From Sphingomonadaceae bacterium (GTDB lineage: Bacteria > Pseudomonadota > Alphaproteobacteria > Sphingomonadales > Sphingomonadaceae): DNA of 42,002 nucleotides. Shown piece after piece: positions 26,729 to 34,742 of this stretch. Location of the stretch: the NCBI GenBank assembly GCA_947375105.1, contig CANCET010000010.1:1-42002 (forward strand). Direction: 5' to 3'. Position 1 is the first letter of the stretch; the number at the start of each line of letters is the position of its first letter. The translations under genes were made by a program, and so were the position numbers. The notes beneath the pieces were generated by a model that worked only from the letters and a program-made list of their open reading frames with translations, made no database searches and was not told where the DNA came from.

Positions 26729-27448
26729 CTAGACGCGTCCGCCCTTCCACACCACGCGACCAAGGATGGCGACATCGGCGCGGGGACGTTCCATGCGCGG
26801 GTAGGCGGAGTTGTCGCTGATGACCTGGACCGTGCCTGATGGACCGGGCTCCAGCCGCTTTACCAGCAGCACATCATCCAGCCGGATCACGTGGAGGCCG
26901 CTGCGCAAGGGGCGCGGGGCGCGGTCGACGAGGATCTCGTCGCCATCGCGCAAGGTGGGCTCCATCGAATCGCCCTCAACCTCGATCACGCTGAGCATGC
27001 TGGGCTCAAGGCCTTGCTGGCGCAGCCACCGGCCGGAAAAGCGCAGCCGGTCCACTGGCGCGGGATCGAGCGCCACGGTGCCGGGCCCCGCCGAGGCACC
27101 AAGCGGCAGGCGCGGAATATCGGCCCAATCGGCACCGCGCGAGGGCATGCCTGCCCCGCCATAGCCGCCCACCGTCAGCACGGTTTCGCGCGCAGGGGCA
27201 CCAAGCTCCGCTTCGTCCACCCCGAAGAATTCGGCCAAGGTGCGGCGGTCGTTCTCCTCCAGCTTGCGCGGGCTGCCCTTGCGTACGAACTGCTGGAGAT
27301 AGGCAGCATTGCGGCCGAGCAAGCCCGACAGCGCGGAGAGGCTGACACCCCGCTCCGCCGCCAGTGCGACAAGCCGCAGGCGGGCCGGATCCATCTGAGG
27401 ATCGGCGGGCGAACCGGCACCTTGTTGCGTCTCGATTCGAGATTCCAT
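26729..27448 (-). CDS. S24-family (CI/LexA-like) transcriptional repressor
   Basis: The 239-residue product has an N-terminal HTH (about 20-80, with GVSLSALSGLLGRNAAYLQQ) and a C-terminal S24 domain. The catalytic dyad is Ser161 (VEGDSMEPTL) and Lys197 (LLVKRLEP), both present. An Ala-Gly at 120-121 lies 40 residues before the Ser, the spacing of the self-cleavage site in LexA and CI, so RecA-stimulated cleavage is possible. It is not LexA itself: the HTH is XRE-like and the upstream motif is not the alphaproteobacterial LexA box. The gene is divergent from a small HTH-like protein, with three operator-like repeats between, suggesting autoregulation. ATG at 27394 is an alternative start. Confidence 0.88.
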   Translation of the reverse strand: MESRIETQQGAGSPADPQMDPARLRLVALAAERGVSLSALSGLLGRNAAYLQQFVRKGSPRKLEENDRRTLAEFFGVDEAELGAPARETVLTVGGYGGAGMPSRGADWADIPRLPLGASAGPGTVALDPAPVDRLRFSGRWLRQQGLEPSMLSVIEVEGDSMEPTLRDGDEILVDRAPRPLRSGLHVIRLDDVLLVKRLEPGPSGTVQVISDNSAYPRMERPRADVAILGRVVWKGGRV

Positions 27449-27468
27449 GCCCTTGCTCCATATTCGAA

Positions 27469-27519
27469 GGATTTTTCCTAGACCTGTAGGATTAATCCGT
27501 CAACATAAGAAAAATCCTA
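27469..27519. promoter_or_regulatory. Three operator-like repeats between S24 repressor and HTH-like gene
   Basis: Three copies of a 12-bp motif of type TAGGAWWWWTCC occur at 27469-27480 (minus strand), 27487-27498 (TAGGATTAATCC) and 27508-27519 (minus strand, one mismatch). Centres are 18 and 21 bp apart, close to two helical turns. Leftward, TTGACG at 27498-27503 and TAGGAA at 27475-27480 with 17 bp between them could be the repressor promoter, with copy 1 on the -10, copy 2 in the spacer and copy 3 just upstream of the -35. Confidence 0.7.
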
Positions 27520-27562
27520 TTACGACTCACCCGCCCTGCTGCTGCCTACGGAGAGCCCGGCC

Positions 27563-27751
27563 ATGCTGATACGAAAGATCGAGAGGTTCCTGTCGCACCA
27601 CCACATGCCGCGCACGAAGTTCGGTCGGCTGGCCGCGCACGACCCGCGCTTCGTCGATGACCTGCGCAATGGCCGCGAACCCCGTCCCGCGACAGAAGCA
27701 CGTGTAGAACATTTCATGAACACTTATCGGAGTGCCAGCCATGTGGCTTGA
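27563..27751 (+). CDS. Small HTH-like protein, divergent from the S24 repressor
   Basis: The 62-residue product has a helix-turn-helix-like core: MPRTKFGRLAAHDPRFVDDL followed by RNGREPRPATEARVEHFM, in which KFGRLA and PRFVDDLRNG would be the two helices. It is basic, has no signal or membrane segment, and is about the size of phage Cro proteins. GGAG lies upstream of the ATG. It is divergent from the S24 repressor and its end overlaps the next gene by 11 bp. The HTH reading is my inference; no structure was computed. Confidence 0.7.
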   Translation: MLIRKIERFLSHHHMPRTKFGRLAAHDPRFVDDLRNGREPRPATEARVEHFMNTYRSASHVA

Positions 27752-28145
27752 TCGTCTGTTCCCCGCCCTGCCCTTCGAGTGCAAGTCCGAGCCCGAGGCG
27801 AAGCCCGCCAGTGCGCCCCACCCGCGCGTGCGGATCAGCCCCGGCGAGCGGCTGCTGCGGGCGGTGCTCGCGCTGGCCGGCCCAGACGCCGACCTGATCG
27901 AGCACAGCGAAGCCCCGTGGGCGAGCGTGACCTTCGCGGGCACGCGCCACACCATCGTGCTGCGCTATCAAGGCTGGGAAGCCTGCGACGCGGCCGAGGC
28001 GATGATGGCCGCACTGCCCGAGCACGAATTCACCATTGCGCGCACGCTGGTGGCGGATGCGGCGGTGGTACGGCTCGATCAGGTTCTGTTGCCCGAACCC
28101 GCCATGACGGTGGAACTGGCGCTGCTGCTGCTGGACGATGCGTGA
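27741..28145 (+). CDS. Hypothetical protein downstream of the HTH-like gene
   Basis: The 134-residue product is not recognised. It has a hydrophobic Trp-Leu start (MWLDRLFPALPFE), a Pro/Ala linker, and an alpha/beta part with AWASVTFAGTRHTIVLRY-like strands and a final hydrophobic helix ELALLLLDDA. It is acidic and probably cytoplasmic. The ATG at 27741 follows CGGAG (27728-27732) with good spacing; an in-frame GTG at 27732 is less likely. It overlaps the 62-residue gene by 11 bp, so the two are co-expressed and probably under the same three operators. Confidence 0.7.
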   Translation: MWLDRLFPALPFECKSEPEAKPASAPHPRVRISPGERLLRAVLALAGPDADLIEHSEAPWASVTFAGTRHTIVLRYQGWEACDAAEAMMAALPEHEFTIARTLVADAAVVRLDQVLLPEPAMTVELALLLLDDA

Positions 28146-28147
28146 GT

Positions 28148-28173
28148 GAGGGGCTGAACTCTCCGCGCCCCTC
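28148..28173. terminator. Hairpin between convergent genes
   Basis: GAGGGGC at 28148-28154 pairs with GCCCCTC at 28167-28173 over a 12-base loop. It fills the short gap between the stop at 28145 and the stop of the convergent decaheme gene at 28174, so it could end both transcripts. There is no T-run. Confidence 0.4.
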
Positions 28174-31100
28174 TCAGGGCTGCACCGCCATCAGTTGCGG
28201 CGCCGTCTTCGCGCCCACCCACAGCGACATGTCGACCGCATTGCTCACCCGGAACGGCTGGCCGTTCTTGCCCAGGAACAACGCTTCCATTTCCTGCCGG
28301 TTGAACGGGCGCGAGCCGAGGCGGCCGAACACCGCGATCTGGCCGCCGGTCTCGTCCACGCCGCGATCCCGGTCGAGGCCCTTGGAGAGCGCGAGCGCGG
28401 GACTTGGCGTATGCGCCCAGGCTATCAACTCGGGTTTGGGCTCGGGCGAGAAGCCGTAGAAGTTCGGCTGGCTGGAGGGCGAGGTCAGCTGGAGCACTTT
28501 CACCCCGTTGATCCCGTCCGCCACGTAGGCGAATAGCGAGGCGTTGGTGGAGGCGACGATCACGTCTTCCGCATCGGTGAGCCGACCGCCTGCGGTGAAC
28601 GCCTGATAGATCGACGGGCGCGTCGGCGCGGTGACATCGACAATGACGAGGCCCTGCTGCTTGGCCGCGACATAGGCATAGGTGCGGCTGACATAGACGC
28701 GGCGCGCGTCATCCAGCGGGACGGTGGCCGAGGGCACTGGCTGGGGCTTGGCGAGATTGGTCACGTCCATCAGCTCAAGGCCGTTCGCGGTCGTCACCCA
28801 GAGGTAGCGGAACTGCACGGCCGAGGCCCGCGGATCGCGCAAGGGGACAACCGAGGTCACCTTCGGATCGAGGCAGGTCTCGCCGCCCTTCTTGTCTGAC
28901 ACCTCGCACGGCGCAGCCGGGGACCACGGCTTGGTCAGATGGACGGTGACCAGCGCCTTGTCGGTGAGGATATAGGCATAATCACCCGCAAGCGTGATGT
29001 GCCGCGCGCCGGTGAGCACGCCGTCCGGATTGAAGGTGGCCGCGCGGTGGAAGAAGTTGTTGCGGAACTCGCCATCAGCCAGCGTGTCGACGTTGACCGC
29101 AATCAGGCCCTCCGCCGCATCGGTGACGAAGGCGTAGTGGTAGATCGGCGAGAACGGCTGCTCCTGATTGGCCTCGCGCATTTCAGGCGTGTTACGCGTG
29201 GGTGCAATCGACTGGTTGGTGGGGAGCGCCATGCAGGTCGCGTTGGTGGTATCGACATGCGTGTCCTGGCCGAGCGGCGAGAACGGCGCAGTCACGATGC
29301 GTTCGGAGAAGCCCTTGTCGGCGATCGCGGCGATATCATAGGCGCGGAAGCCGCCCTTCCCTTCAGCCACGAACATGTATTCACCGCGCATCTGCAAGCA
29401 GTGCACCGCATCCGAGGTGCCCTTGGTGACGTTAGTGAACTCCTCGCGTCCGGTCGTCTCGCCCGCCAGTTTCTTGTCGAAGATCGCGCCGCGGGTCCAG
29501 TTCTTGAGCTCGCGGCCATTCTTCTCGACGTGCTCCTTGTAGAAATCCGGGTAGGCGTAGCGGTGGAGGTAGCTGCCGATCACGGCTTGCGGCTCGTCCC
29601 ATTCGGTCACGCGCACTGCCTCGAACCCGCCGTCTAGCCCGAACCACGCATTCATGCCGACGAAGTTGACGTAGTTGGTGCCGAGCAGCAGCAGTTGCGC
29701 CATGATCGCGTTGTTGTCTTCATCCTTGCTGAGATGGCAATCGGTGCACTGCTTGGTTTCCTTGGTGCGCACGGTGTGCGGGAAATGCGGTGCGAAGGCC
29801 TGTGAGGAATAGCCCGGCGAGGAAATCGGCGGCTGCTGGACGTAGATCCGCTCGCGGTTGATGTTGGTCGAGGAGAGGATCAGCGCCGAGGTCGAGCGGA
29901 TCGGTGCCGTGATCGCTTTTCCGCTTATCGGATTACCTGATGCATCGAACTGAACCGGGTCCGAACCGGAGGACTTGTTGCGCTGGTGCTTGCCGAGCTG
30001 GAACATATCATCCCGAGCGACCTGCGGATTATAGGTCGCATAGTTACGGGTGTAGTCTTCCTCGTACTTGTGGGTGGCGGATTTCCAGTTGGCCTCGATC
30101 GGCAGATGGCATCCGGCGCACGAGGTGGTCCACGAAAGGTGGCAGGTGAAGCAGGCCATGTCGTCGTCGCCATGCGCCCGCTCGGCCTTGGGCACGCCGA
30201 GACCGAAGCGGAACATGCCGTCCTCCGCGCCAGATTTGCCCATCAGCTTGGCGCGCGCGGCCTTGGGATTGAACACCGGCTTGCCGCCCGGCTCCATCAC
30301 GCCCTGATACTGCGGATCGACCGATTCCTTCACAAGGCTGACGCGCCAAGCGAGCTTGGGGTCGATGATCGAGCGCTGGGTGAGGACGCGGCGGCCGTTT
30401 TCGGTGGTCCACTCAAAGCGGCGCTGGCCATCGGCGTTGCGCAGCAGCGCCAGGTTCTCGCCCTTTTCCGGTGCGGCGAGGTTCGAGGTCATCAAGGTCG
30501 GATAGGCGTCCGGCGTGCCGTGACAGTCCTTGCAGCCGATCGAGACGGCGTTGGCAACTTCGCCGTAGATCAGGCCATTGCCGTGGCTGTCTTGCGCAAA
30601 ATGGCAATCGGCGCATTGCATGCCGAGCTGCGCGTGGATGTCCATCATGTGGACTGACTTGCCGGGATTGTCCGGCCCGGCTTCGACGAACTTGCCCTCG
30701 CCCGCCTTACGCCACTTCTCCGGATCATCCGGCGAGATGATGTGCGCGGTATCGGTGCCGTAGGTCGACATGTCGCCCTGATCGTCGAGCAAGTTGCCGC
30801 GCCGGTCGCGCTTCAGGATCGCGCGGAAGTTCCAGCCGTGGCCGTGGTAGTCGGCGAACTGGGTATCCTTGTTGTCCTTGTTGAGATCGTAGACGTTGCG
30901 CAGGAATTCCACGTCGCGCCACAGGCCGTGGGTGCTCGCGCCCTCGGGGTTCCGGTCGAGCACTTCGCGCGCTTCGGCCATGTTGGGATGGAATTGCTTC
31001 TTGAACGCGCGCTGCCAGTCGGCATCGGTAATGCCCGCAGGCTTTGGCGAGGTGTTCTCGGGCCCGGGCCACATGCGCGGCGCATCGGACTCATAGTCCC

Positions 31101-32739
31101 ACATCGTGTAACCGAGGAACGAGTTCAGGAAGATGTTGGGCTGGTGCATGTGGCAGTTCATGCACTGGGCCGTCGGGATCGCGCGGGTGAAGGCGTGGAC
31201 CAGCGGGTGGCCGCGCTCACGGTCTGCCATCGGGACCGGGCCATCGGCGGGGTGGCCATCATGGCCAAGCCCGGCGGCGGCGTGTGCCTCGGCCTGGCTC
31301 ATCTTGTGCTCGTCCATCGTGCCGTGCGGCGCAGGGCCTTCGGCAGGCGCGTAGACCAGCTGTTCGGCAGAGGCGATGGCGCGGGCGCAATCGCCTTCGC
31401 GGTCGGCGCTTTCCTCGGGGTCGGTCGCATCACCGCCCATGTACTTGCCGTGGCCGCCCAGCACGGTGCCGCGCACACGCGTTTCGTGGCCGTGCTTCGC
31501 CGCGTCATATGTGCCGTAGGAGCCGGTGCGGTGCTCGCCCTCACGCAGGGAATTGATCGTCGGATCAGCAGTGATGGTCTGACCGTCGCGCCCGCACTTC
31601 GCGTAGTTCATGCTGTGACGCGGTTCGCGGTCATTGGCGTAGATCACGTGGCACGAGGCGCAGCCCGAGGAGCGGTAGTCGCCCGGCTGATCGTTGGTGC
31701 CCATCTGGAACAGGAACGGATCGTTAAGGCGAGTCTTGTGGATATTGAGCACCGGGATCGCGACGCGCAGGCCGGTGGCGGGGCCGCGGTTAGATTGCTT
31801 GAGATCAGGGCGGCCCGGCTCTTCCAGCCGCTGGATCGAACCGGTCGAGTTGGGCAGGCCGATTTCCGGGAACTGCGGATTGATCGTGCGGCCACCATCC
31901 TCGAACACGCGGAAGATATCGCCCGGCGGGATCGTGTGCCACTTGGGCAACGGATAGAGGATCGGCAGAGCGCCGCGCGCCTTCTCCGCCGGGGTCACGG
32001 TGCCCCACATCGGCTTGCCATCGGGACCGATCTGCTTCGAAGCGGACTTGAGCAGTGCGGGCTCGCCGGTGCGCGTGAAGCTCTCGCCGAACATGTAGTT
32101 CTTGAAGGGCACGATCCCGTTGTTATAGGCCGCGCCGCCCCACAACATCGCGCCGGTGCTCATCAGCGAGCGTTCCGAAGCCTCGATGATCGACATGTGG
32201 CAAGCGCCGCAGGAATCGCGCGCCACACGATAGTCCGACGGGTTCACGAAGCGGATGAACTCGGGGCTTTCCTTGGCCAGCAGCGCGTACGAGCGCTTGG
32301 GGTTCGCCGAACTCGGCCAGCCCCACGCCACAGGGAACTTGGGCAGGACATGCGCATCCTTCATCGCCGCGACGTAGTCCATCGAGCCGCGCGCCCAGCT
32401 GCGGTCCGCCACCACCTTGGTGTTGCCGCCATGGCAATCGGCGCAGGAGAGCACGACCGCCGGGCTCGCGTGCATCGTGCGGTGATCGCTCTTGGTGTGG
32501 CAGCTGACGCAGCCCGCGTTCGCTTTGTCGACATAGGCCCATTGCTCGGCGGCGGTATCGCCCGGCTGGCCGCGCGGGGCGGGCGGCGCGCGGGTATAGG
32601 CGATCTTCTGCGCGATCTCCTCGCCCGAGGCCCAGAGCGCGGTCGGCACACCCAGCGCGCCGAGCAGCAGCGCGAGCCAGATCAGCACTATCTTGCGAGG
32701 TGAGCGAAGGCCGGTTTGCATGGTCGGTCGGGTGCCCAT
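28174..32739 (-). CDS. Decaheme cytochrome c fused to LVIVD-type beta-propeller
   Basis: This 1521-residue exported protein has an N-terminal hydrophobic helix (about 17-37) that is a signal peptide or anchor. Ten CxxCH haem sites have their first Cys at 77, 99, 177, 360, 526, 709, 736, 863, 874 and 998, with many extra His that could serve as second ligands. Residues about 1105-1430 contain no haem site but show at least five blades of LVIVD type (YMFVAEGKGGFRAYD, YAYVAAKQQGLVIVDV, FAYVADGINGVKVLQL), so a beta-propeller is likely. The last 90 residues are unassigned. Haem sites are sparse compared with MtrA or MtrC (ten haems in far fewer residues). It is the last gene of a coupled set; its start overlaps the barrel gene's stop (TGATG). 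An electron-transfer or haem-enzyme role in the envelope is inferred; the substrate is unknown. Confidence 0.92.
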   Translation of the reverse strand: MGTRPTMQTGLRSPRKIVLIWLALLLGALGVPTALWASGEEIAQKIAYTRAPPAPRGQPGDTAAEQWAYVDKANAGCVSCHTKSDHRTMHASPAVVLSCADCHGGNTKVVADRSWARGSMDYVAAMKDAHVLPKFPVAWGWPSSANPKRSYALLAKESPEFIRFVNPSDYRVARDSCGACHMSIIEASERSLMSTGAMLWGGAAYNNGIVPFKNYMFGESFTRTGEPALLKSASKQIGPDGKPMWGTVTPAEKARGALPILYPLPKWHTIPPGDIFRVFEDGGRTINPQFPEIGLPNSTGSIQRLEEPGRPDLKQSNRGPATGLRVAIPVLNIHKTRLNDPFLFQMGTNDQPGDYRSSGCASCHVIYANDREPRHSMNYAKCGRDGQTITADPTINSLREGEHRTGSYGTYDAAKHGHETRVRGTVLGGHGKYMGGDATDPEESADREGDCARAIASAEQLVYAPAEGPAPHGTMDEHKMSQAEAHAAAGLGHDGHPADGPVPMADRERGHPLVHAFTRAIPTAQCMNCHMHQPNIFLNSFLGYTMWDYESDAPRMWPGPENTSPKPAGITDADWQRAFKKQFHPNMAEAREVLDRNPEGASTHGLWRDVEFLRNVYDLNKDNKDTQFADYHGHGWNFRAILKRDRRGNLLDDQGDMSTYGTDTAHIISPDDPEKWRKAGEGKFVEAGPDNPGKSVHMMDIHAQLGMQCADCHFAQDSHGNGLIYGEVANAVSIGCKDCHGTPDAYPTLMTSNLAAPEKGENLALLRNADGQRRFEWTTENGRRVLTQRSIIDPKLAWRVSLVKESVDPQYQGVMEPGGKPVFNPKAARAKLMGKSGAEDGMFRFGLGVPKAERAHGDDDMACFTCHLSWTTSCAGCHLPIEANWKSATHKYEEDYTRNYATYNPQVARDDMFQLGKHQRNKSSGSDPVQFDASGNPISGKAITAPIRSTSALILSSTNINRERIYVQQPPISSPGYSSQAFAPHFPHTVRTKETKQCTDCHLSKDEDNNAIMAQLLLLGTNYVNFVGMNAWFGLDGGFEAVRVTEWDEPQAVIGSYLHRYAYPDFYKEHVEKNGRELKNWTRGAIFDKKLAGETTGREEFTNVTKGTSDAVHCLQMRGEYMFVAEGKGGFRAYDIAAIADKGFSERIVTAPFSPLGQDTHVDTTNATCMALPTNQSIAPTRNTPEMREANQEQPFSPIYHYAFVTDAAEGLIAVNVDTLADGEFRNNFFHRAATFNPDGVLTGARHITLAGDYAYILTDKALVTVHLTKPWSPAAPCEVSDKKGGETCLDPKVTSVVPLRDPRASAVQFRYLWVTTANGLELMDVTNLAKPQPVPSATVPLDDARRVYVSRTYAYVAAKQQGLVIVDVTAPTRPSIYQAFTAGGRLTDAEDVIVASTNASLFAYVADGINGVKVLQLTSPSSQPNFYGFSPEPKPELIAWAHTPSPALALSKGLDRDRGVDETGGQIAVFGRLGSRPFNRQEMEALFLGKNGQPFRVSNAVDMSLWVGAKTAPQLMAVQP

Positions 32740-34742
32740 CAGAACGAAAGAGTCGCGTTGGCGAGGACGGAATAGAACTGCTGTCCATGGCCGCGCTGGT
32801 CGAAGAGATCACGGAAGCCCGCGCCTGGCTTGAGCACGGCGCCCGAGAGGCGGAACACCACGTTCTGCGCCGCCTTGGGTCGCCAGGTGGAGGCAACCGA
32901 CAGGTCCCAGCCGATCGACTTCGGGATTGAGCCTTCGTTGCGCAGGTCCTGCATCACCTGGGTGGTGGCGAACCACAGGTGGTTGGCATTGGTGGTCAGC
33001 CGAAAATTGGGCGTCAGATCGAAATCGCCGCCTATCCCCGCCAGCACCGTGCCGGGATTGAGGAAGTTCGACTGGCCCTGTTCCTTGGACGAGCGCAGCG
33101 AATTGAGGACGCCGTTGCGTCCGTTCACCGAAATGACTCGGCCGCCGCCCGCGAAGGGGATCGTCTGGCGGATCCAGTAGGAGGTATCGGCCCCGGCGAA
33201 CTGCGGGTTCTCGAAAATCGCATCGAACCCGGTTTCGGTGCGGCTGTAGGGCTTGCTGTCACCGCTGGCATAGAGGCCCGAGGCGCGGATGCGCGCCCAG
33301 TTGCGATCATAGCTCAGCTCGCCCGCGGCGAAGAAAGAGCGAACCTTGGCGGGCTCGCTGGTGAGGAAGTTGTTCCGGTCCTTCCCGAACGCGCCATAGA
33401 CCTGCCCTGTCAGGTTGAGCCGGCCGAGGTGCCCGTCGACCCCATAGCCGAGGTAGACCACATCGTACTTGCGCGGACGCAGATCGCCGATCAGCGCCGG
33501 ACGAACCGGGAAGCCATTGGCATCCGAGATGATCCGCGTGTCACGGTTGATATTCCAGGTCGCGGAAATCTGGCTGGTAAGACCGACGAACGGGAAATCC
33601 TGCCGGTAGAGGTTCGCGGTGAGAATCCAGTCCCGCCGCAGCGGCGCGGCGATGTTGTTGAGTCCGGAATTGGTTTCCTTCTCGATCCGCCAGAACGCGG
33701 CGAGATTGAACTGCACGCGGTTGTTGTCGCGATTGCCGAACAGCCGCACGCCGAGCTGGTTGTCGTTGAACAGGAAGCCGCGGAAGTCCGACTGGAACGG
33801 CTGGATGCCGACGCGCAAGCTGACGAAATCGAACCGCTTCGTGTCGAACCGGCCGATGTGATAATCAATGAAGGCTTCCTGCAGGCCGATGAAGCCATCG
33901 GTGCGCTGGGTGCCCTTCGAAGGCTCGACATAGAGCACACGCCGCTCAGGCACTTCGACGTGGTTGATGTTGCCCGCGATGGCCACGCGGTATTCGACGA
34001 CCGGCGGCTTGAACGCGGTCTCGCCCTTGAGCAGCGAAAAGCCCGCGATGAAGGTCTGCGAGAGGACGAGGCTGTGGCTGCGGCCAAAGGTGTCGTTGGA
34101 ATCGGGGTCAGTCGTCGTCTGGTTGCCGACGGGTATGGGAAAGCTGCGCGGCTCGATCACTGTGTCGGACACGCCATTAGCGACGAAGAACCAGTCGTCG
34201 CCCTTGAGGAAGCCGGGCTTCTTGCCGGCGGCCAACGGCTGGTCACCCTTCAGCGTGTTGTGGTGGAAGGGATCGAGCTTCGAATGGCAGACGTAGGCGA
34301 GCTTGGGATAGAGCGTGTAGAGCGCAGTGTTGACCTTGCCGGTCGCGGTGTCCTTCTTCGGGCAGAGCGAGGACATGATGCGCCAGCGATCGGGGACGCC
34401 GGTATCGACGACCAGATCGGAGGGCGAGCCCTCCCCATCCCACTTGTCGTAGAAGGCTTCGGGCGGCGGCGCGTTCACTGCGCCGGGATTGTCCTGCTCG
34501 ACCTTGTCGGGCAGCGCCTTCTGGTAGCCCGGGCGGCGGCGCCCATCGATCAGAGCATCATCCGCGGTAGTGGGTTCAATTGCCGGAGCCGGTGCCCCAT
34601 CTGTGGCCGGAAGCGCAGGCGCGGTAGCCGGGGCCTCGACAACGGCGGGCGGTACGGGAGGAGGCGCGGCGGCGTGCGCCGGCCCGGACAGGCCAAGCAG
34701 CGGGGCAAAAAAGGCGGAGAAAACGCTCACAGCCCCTCGCAC
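32739..34742 (-). CDS. Predicted outer-membrane beta-barrel protein
   Basis: The 667-residue product has a Sec signal peptide (cleavage after GPAHA at 24), a Pro/Ala-rich linker to about residue 60, and then a long series of amphipathic beta-strands with aromatic girdles. It ends NATLSF, with the C-terminal Phe that BAM recognises. Segments such as FGRSHSLVLSQTFIAGFSL and FDFVSLRVGIQPFQSDFRGF resemble porin-like strands. Size would allow a barrel of 20 or more strands. No CxxCH is present; only two Cys (in SSLCPKK and AYVCHSK) are seen. It could be the barrel partner of the two multiheme cytochromes, as MtrB is for MtrA and MtrC, but I see no direct homology. It overlaps the preceding gene by 16 bp. 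Confidence 0.8.
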   Translation of the reverse strand: MRGAVSVFSAFFAPLLGLSGPAHAAAPPPVPPAVVEAPATAPALPATDGAPAPAIEPTTADDALIDGRRRPGYQKALPDKVEQDNPGAVNAPPPEAFYDKWDGEGSPSDLVVDTGVPDRWRIMSSLCPKKDTATGKVNTALYTLYPKLAYVCHSKLDPFHHNTLKGDQPLAAGKKPGFLKGDDWFFVANGVSDTVIEPRSFPIPVGNQTTTDPDSNDTFGRSHSLVLSQTFIAGFSLLKGETAFKPPVVEYRVAIAGNINHVEVPERRVLYVEPSKGTQRTDGFIGLQEAFIDYHIGRFDTKRFDFVSLRVGIQPFQSDFRGFLFNDNQLGVRLFGNRDNNRVQFNLAAFWRIEKETNSGLNNIAAPLRRDWILTANLYRQDFPFVGLTSQISATWNINRDTRIISDANGFPVRPALIGDLRPRKYDVVYLGYGVDGHLGRLNLTGQVYGAFGKDRNNFLTSEPAKVRSFFAAGELSYDRNWARIRASGLYASGDSKPYSRTETGFDAIFENPQFAGADTSYWIRQTIPFAGGGRVISVNGRNGVLNSLRSSKEQGQSNFLNPGTVLAGIGGDFDLTPNFRLTTNANHLWFATTQVMQDLRNEGSIPKSIGWDLSVASTWRPKAAQNVVFRLSGAVLKPGAGFRDLFDQRGHGQQFYSVLANATLSF

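Noticed and set aside
27469..27519. Operators as a LexA box
   Set aside because: No GTTC-N7-GTTC pattern; the repeats are of a different type.
30742..32703. Long rightward open frame antisense to the decaheme gene
   Set aside because: It is the mirror of a GC-rich coding frame; the haem motifs and signal peptide are on the other strand, and the product has no recognisable domain.
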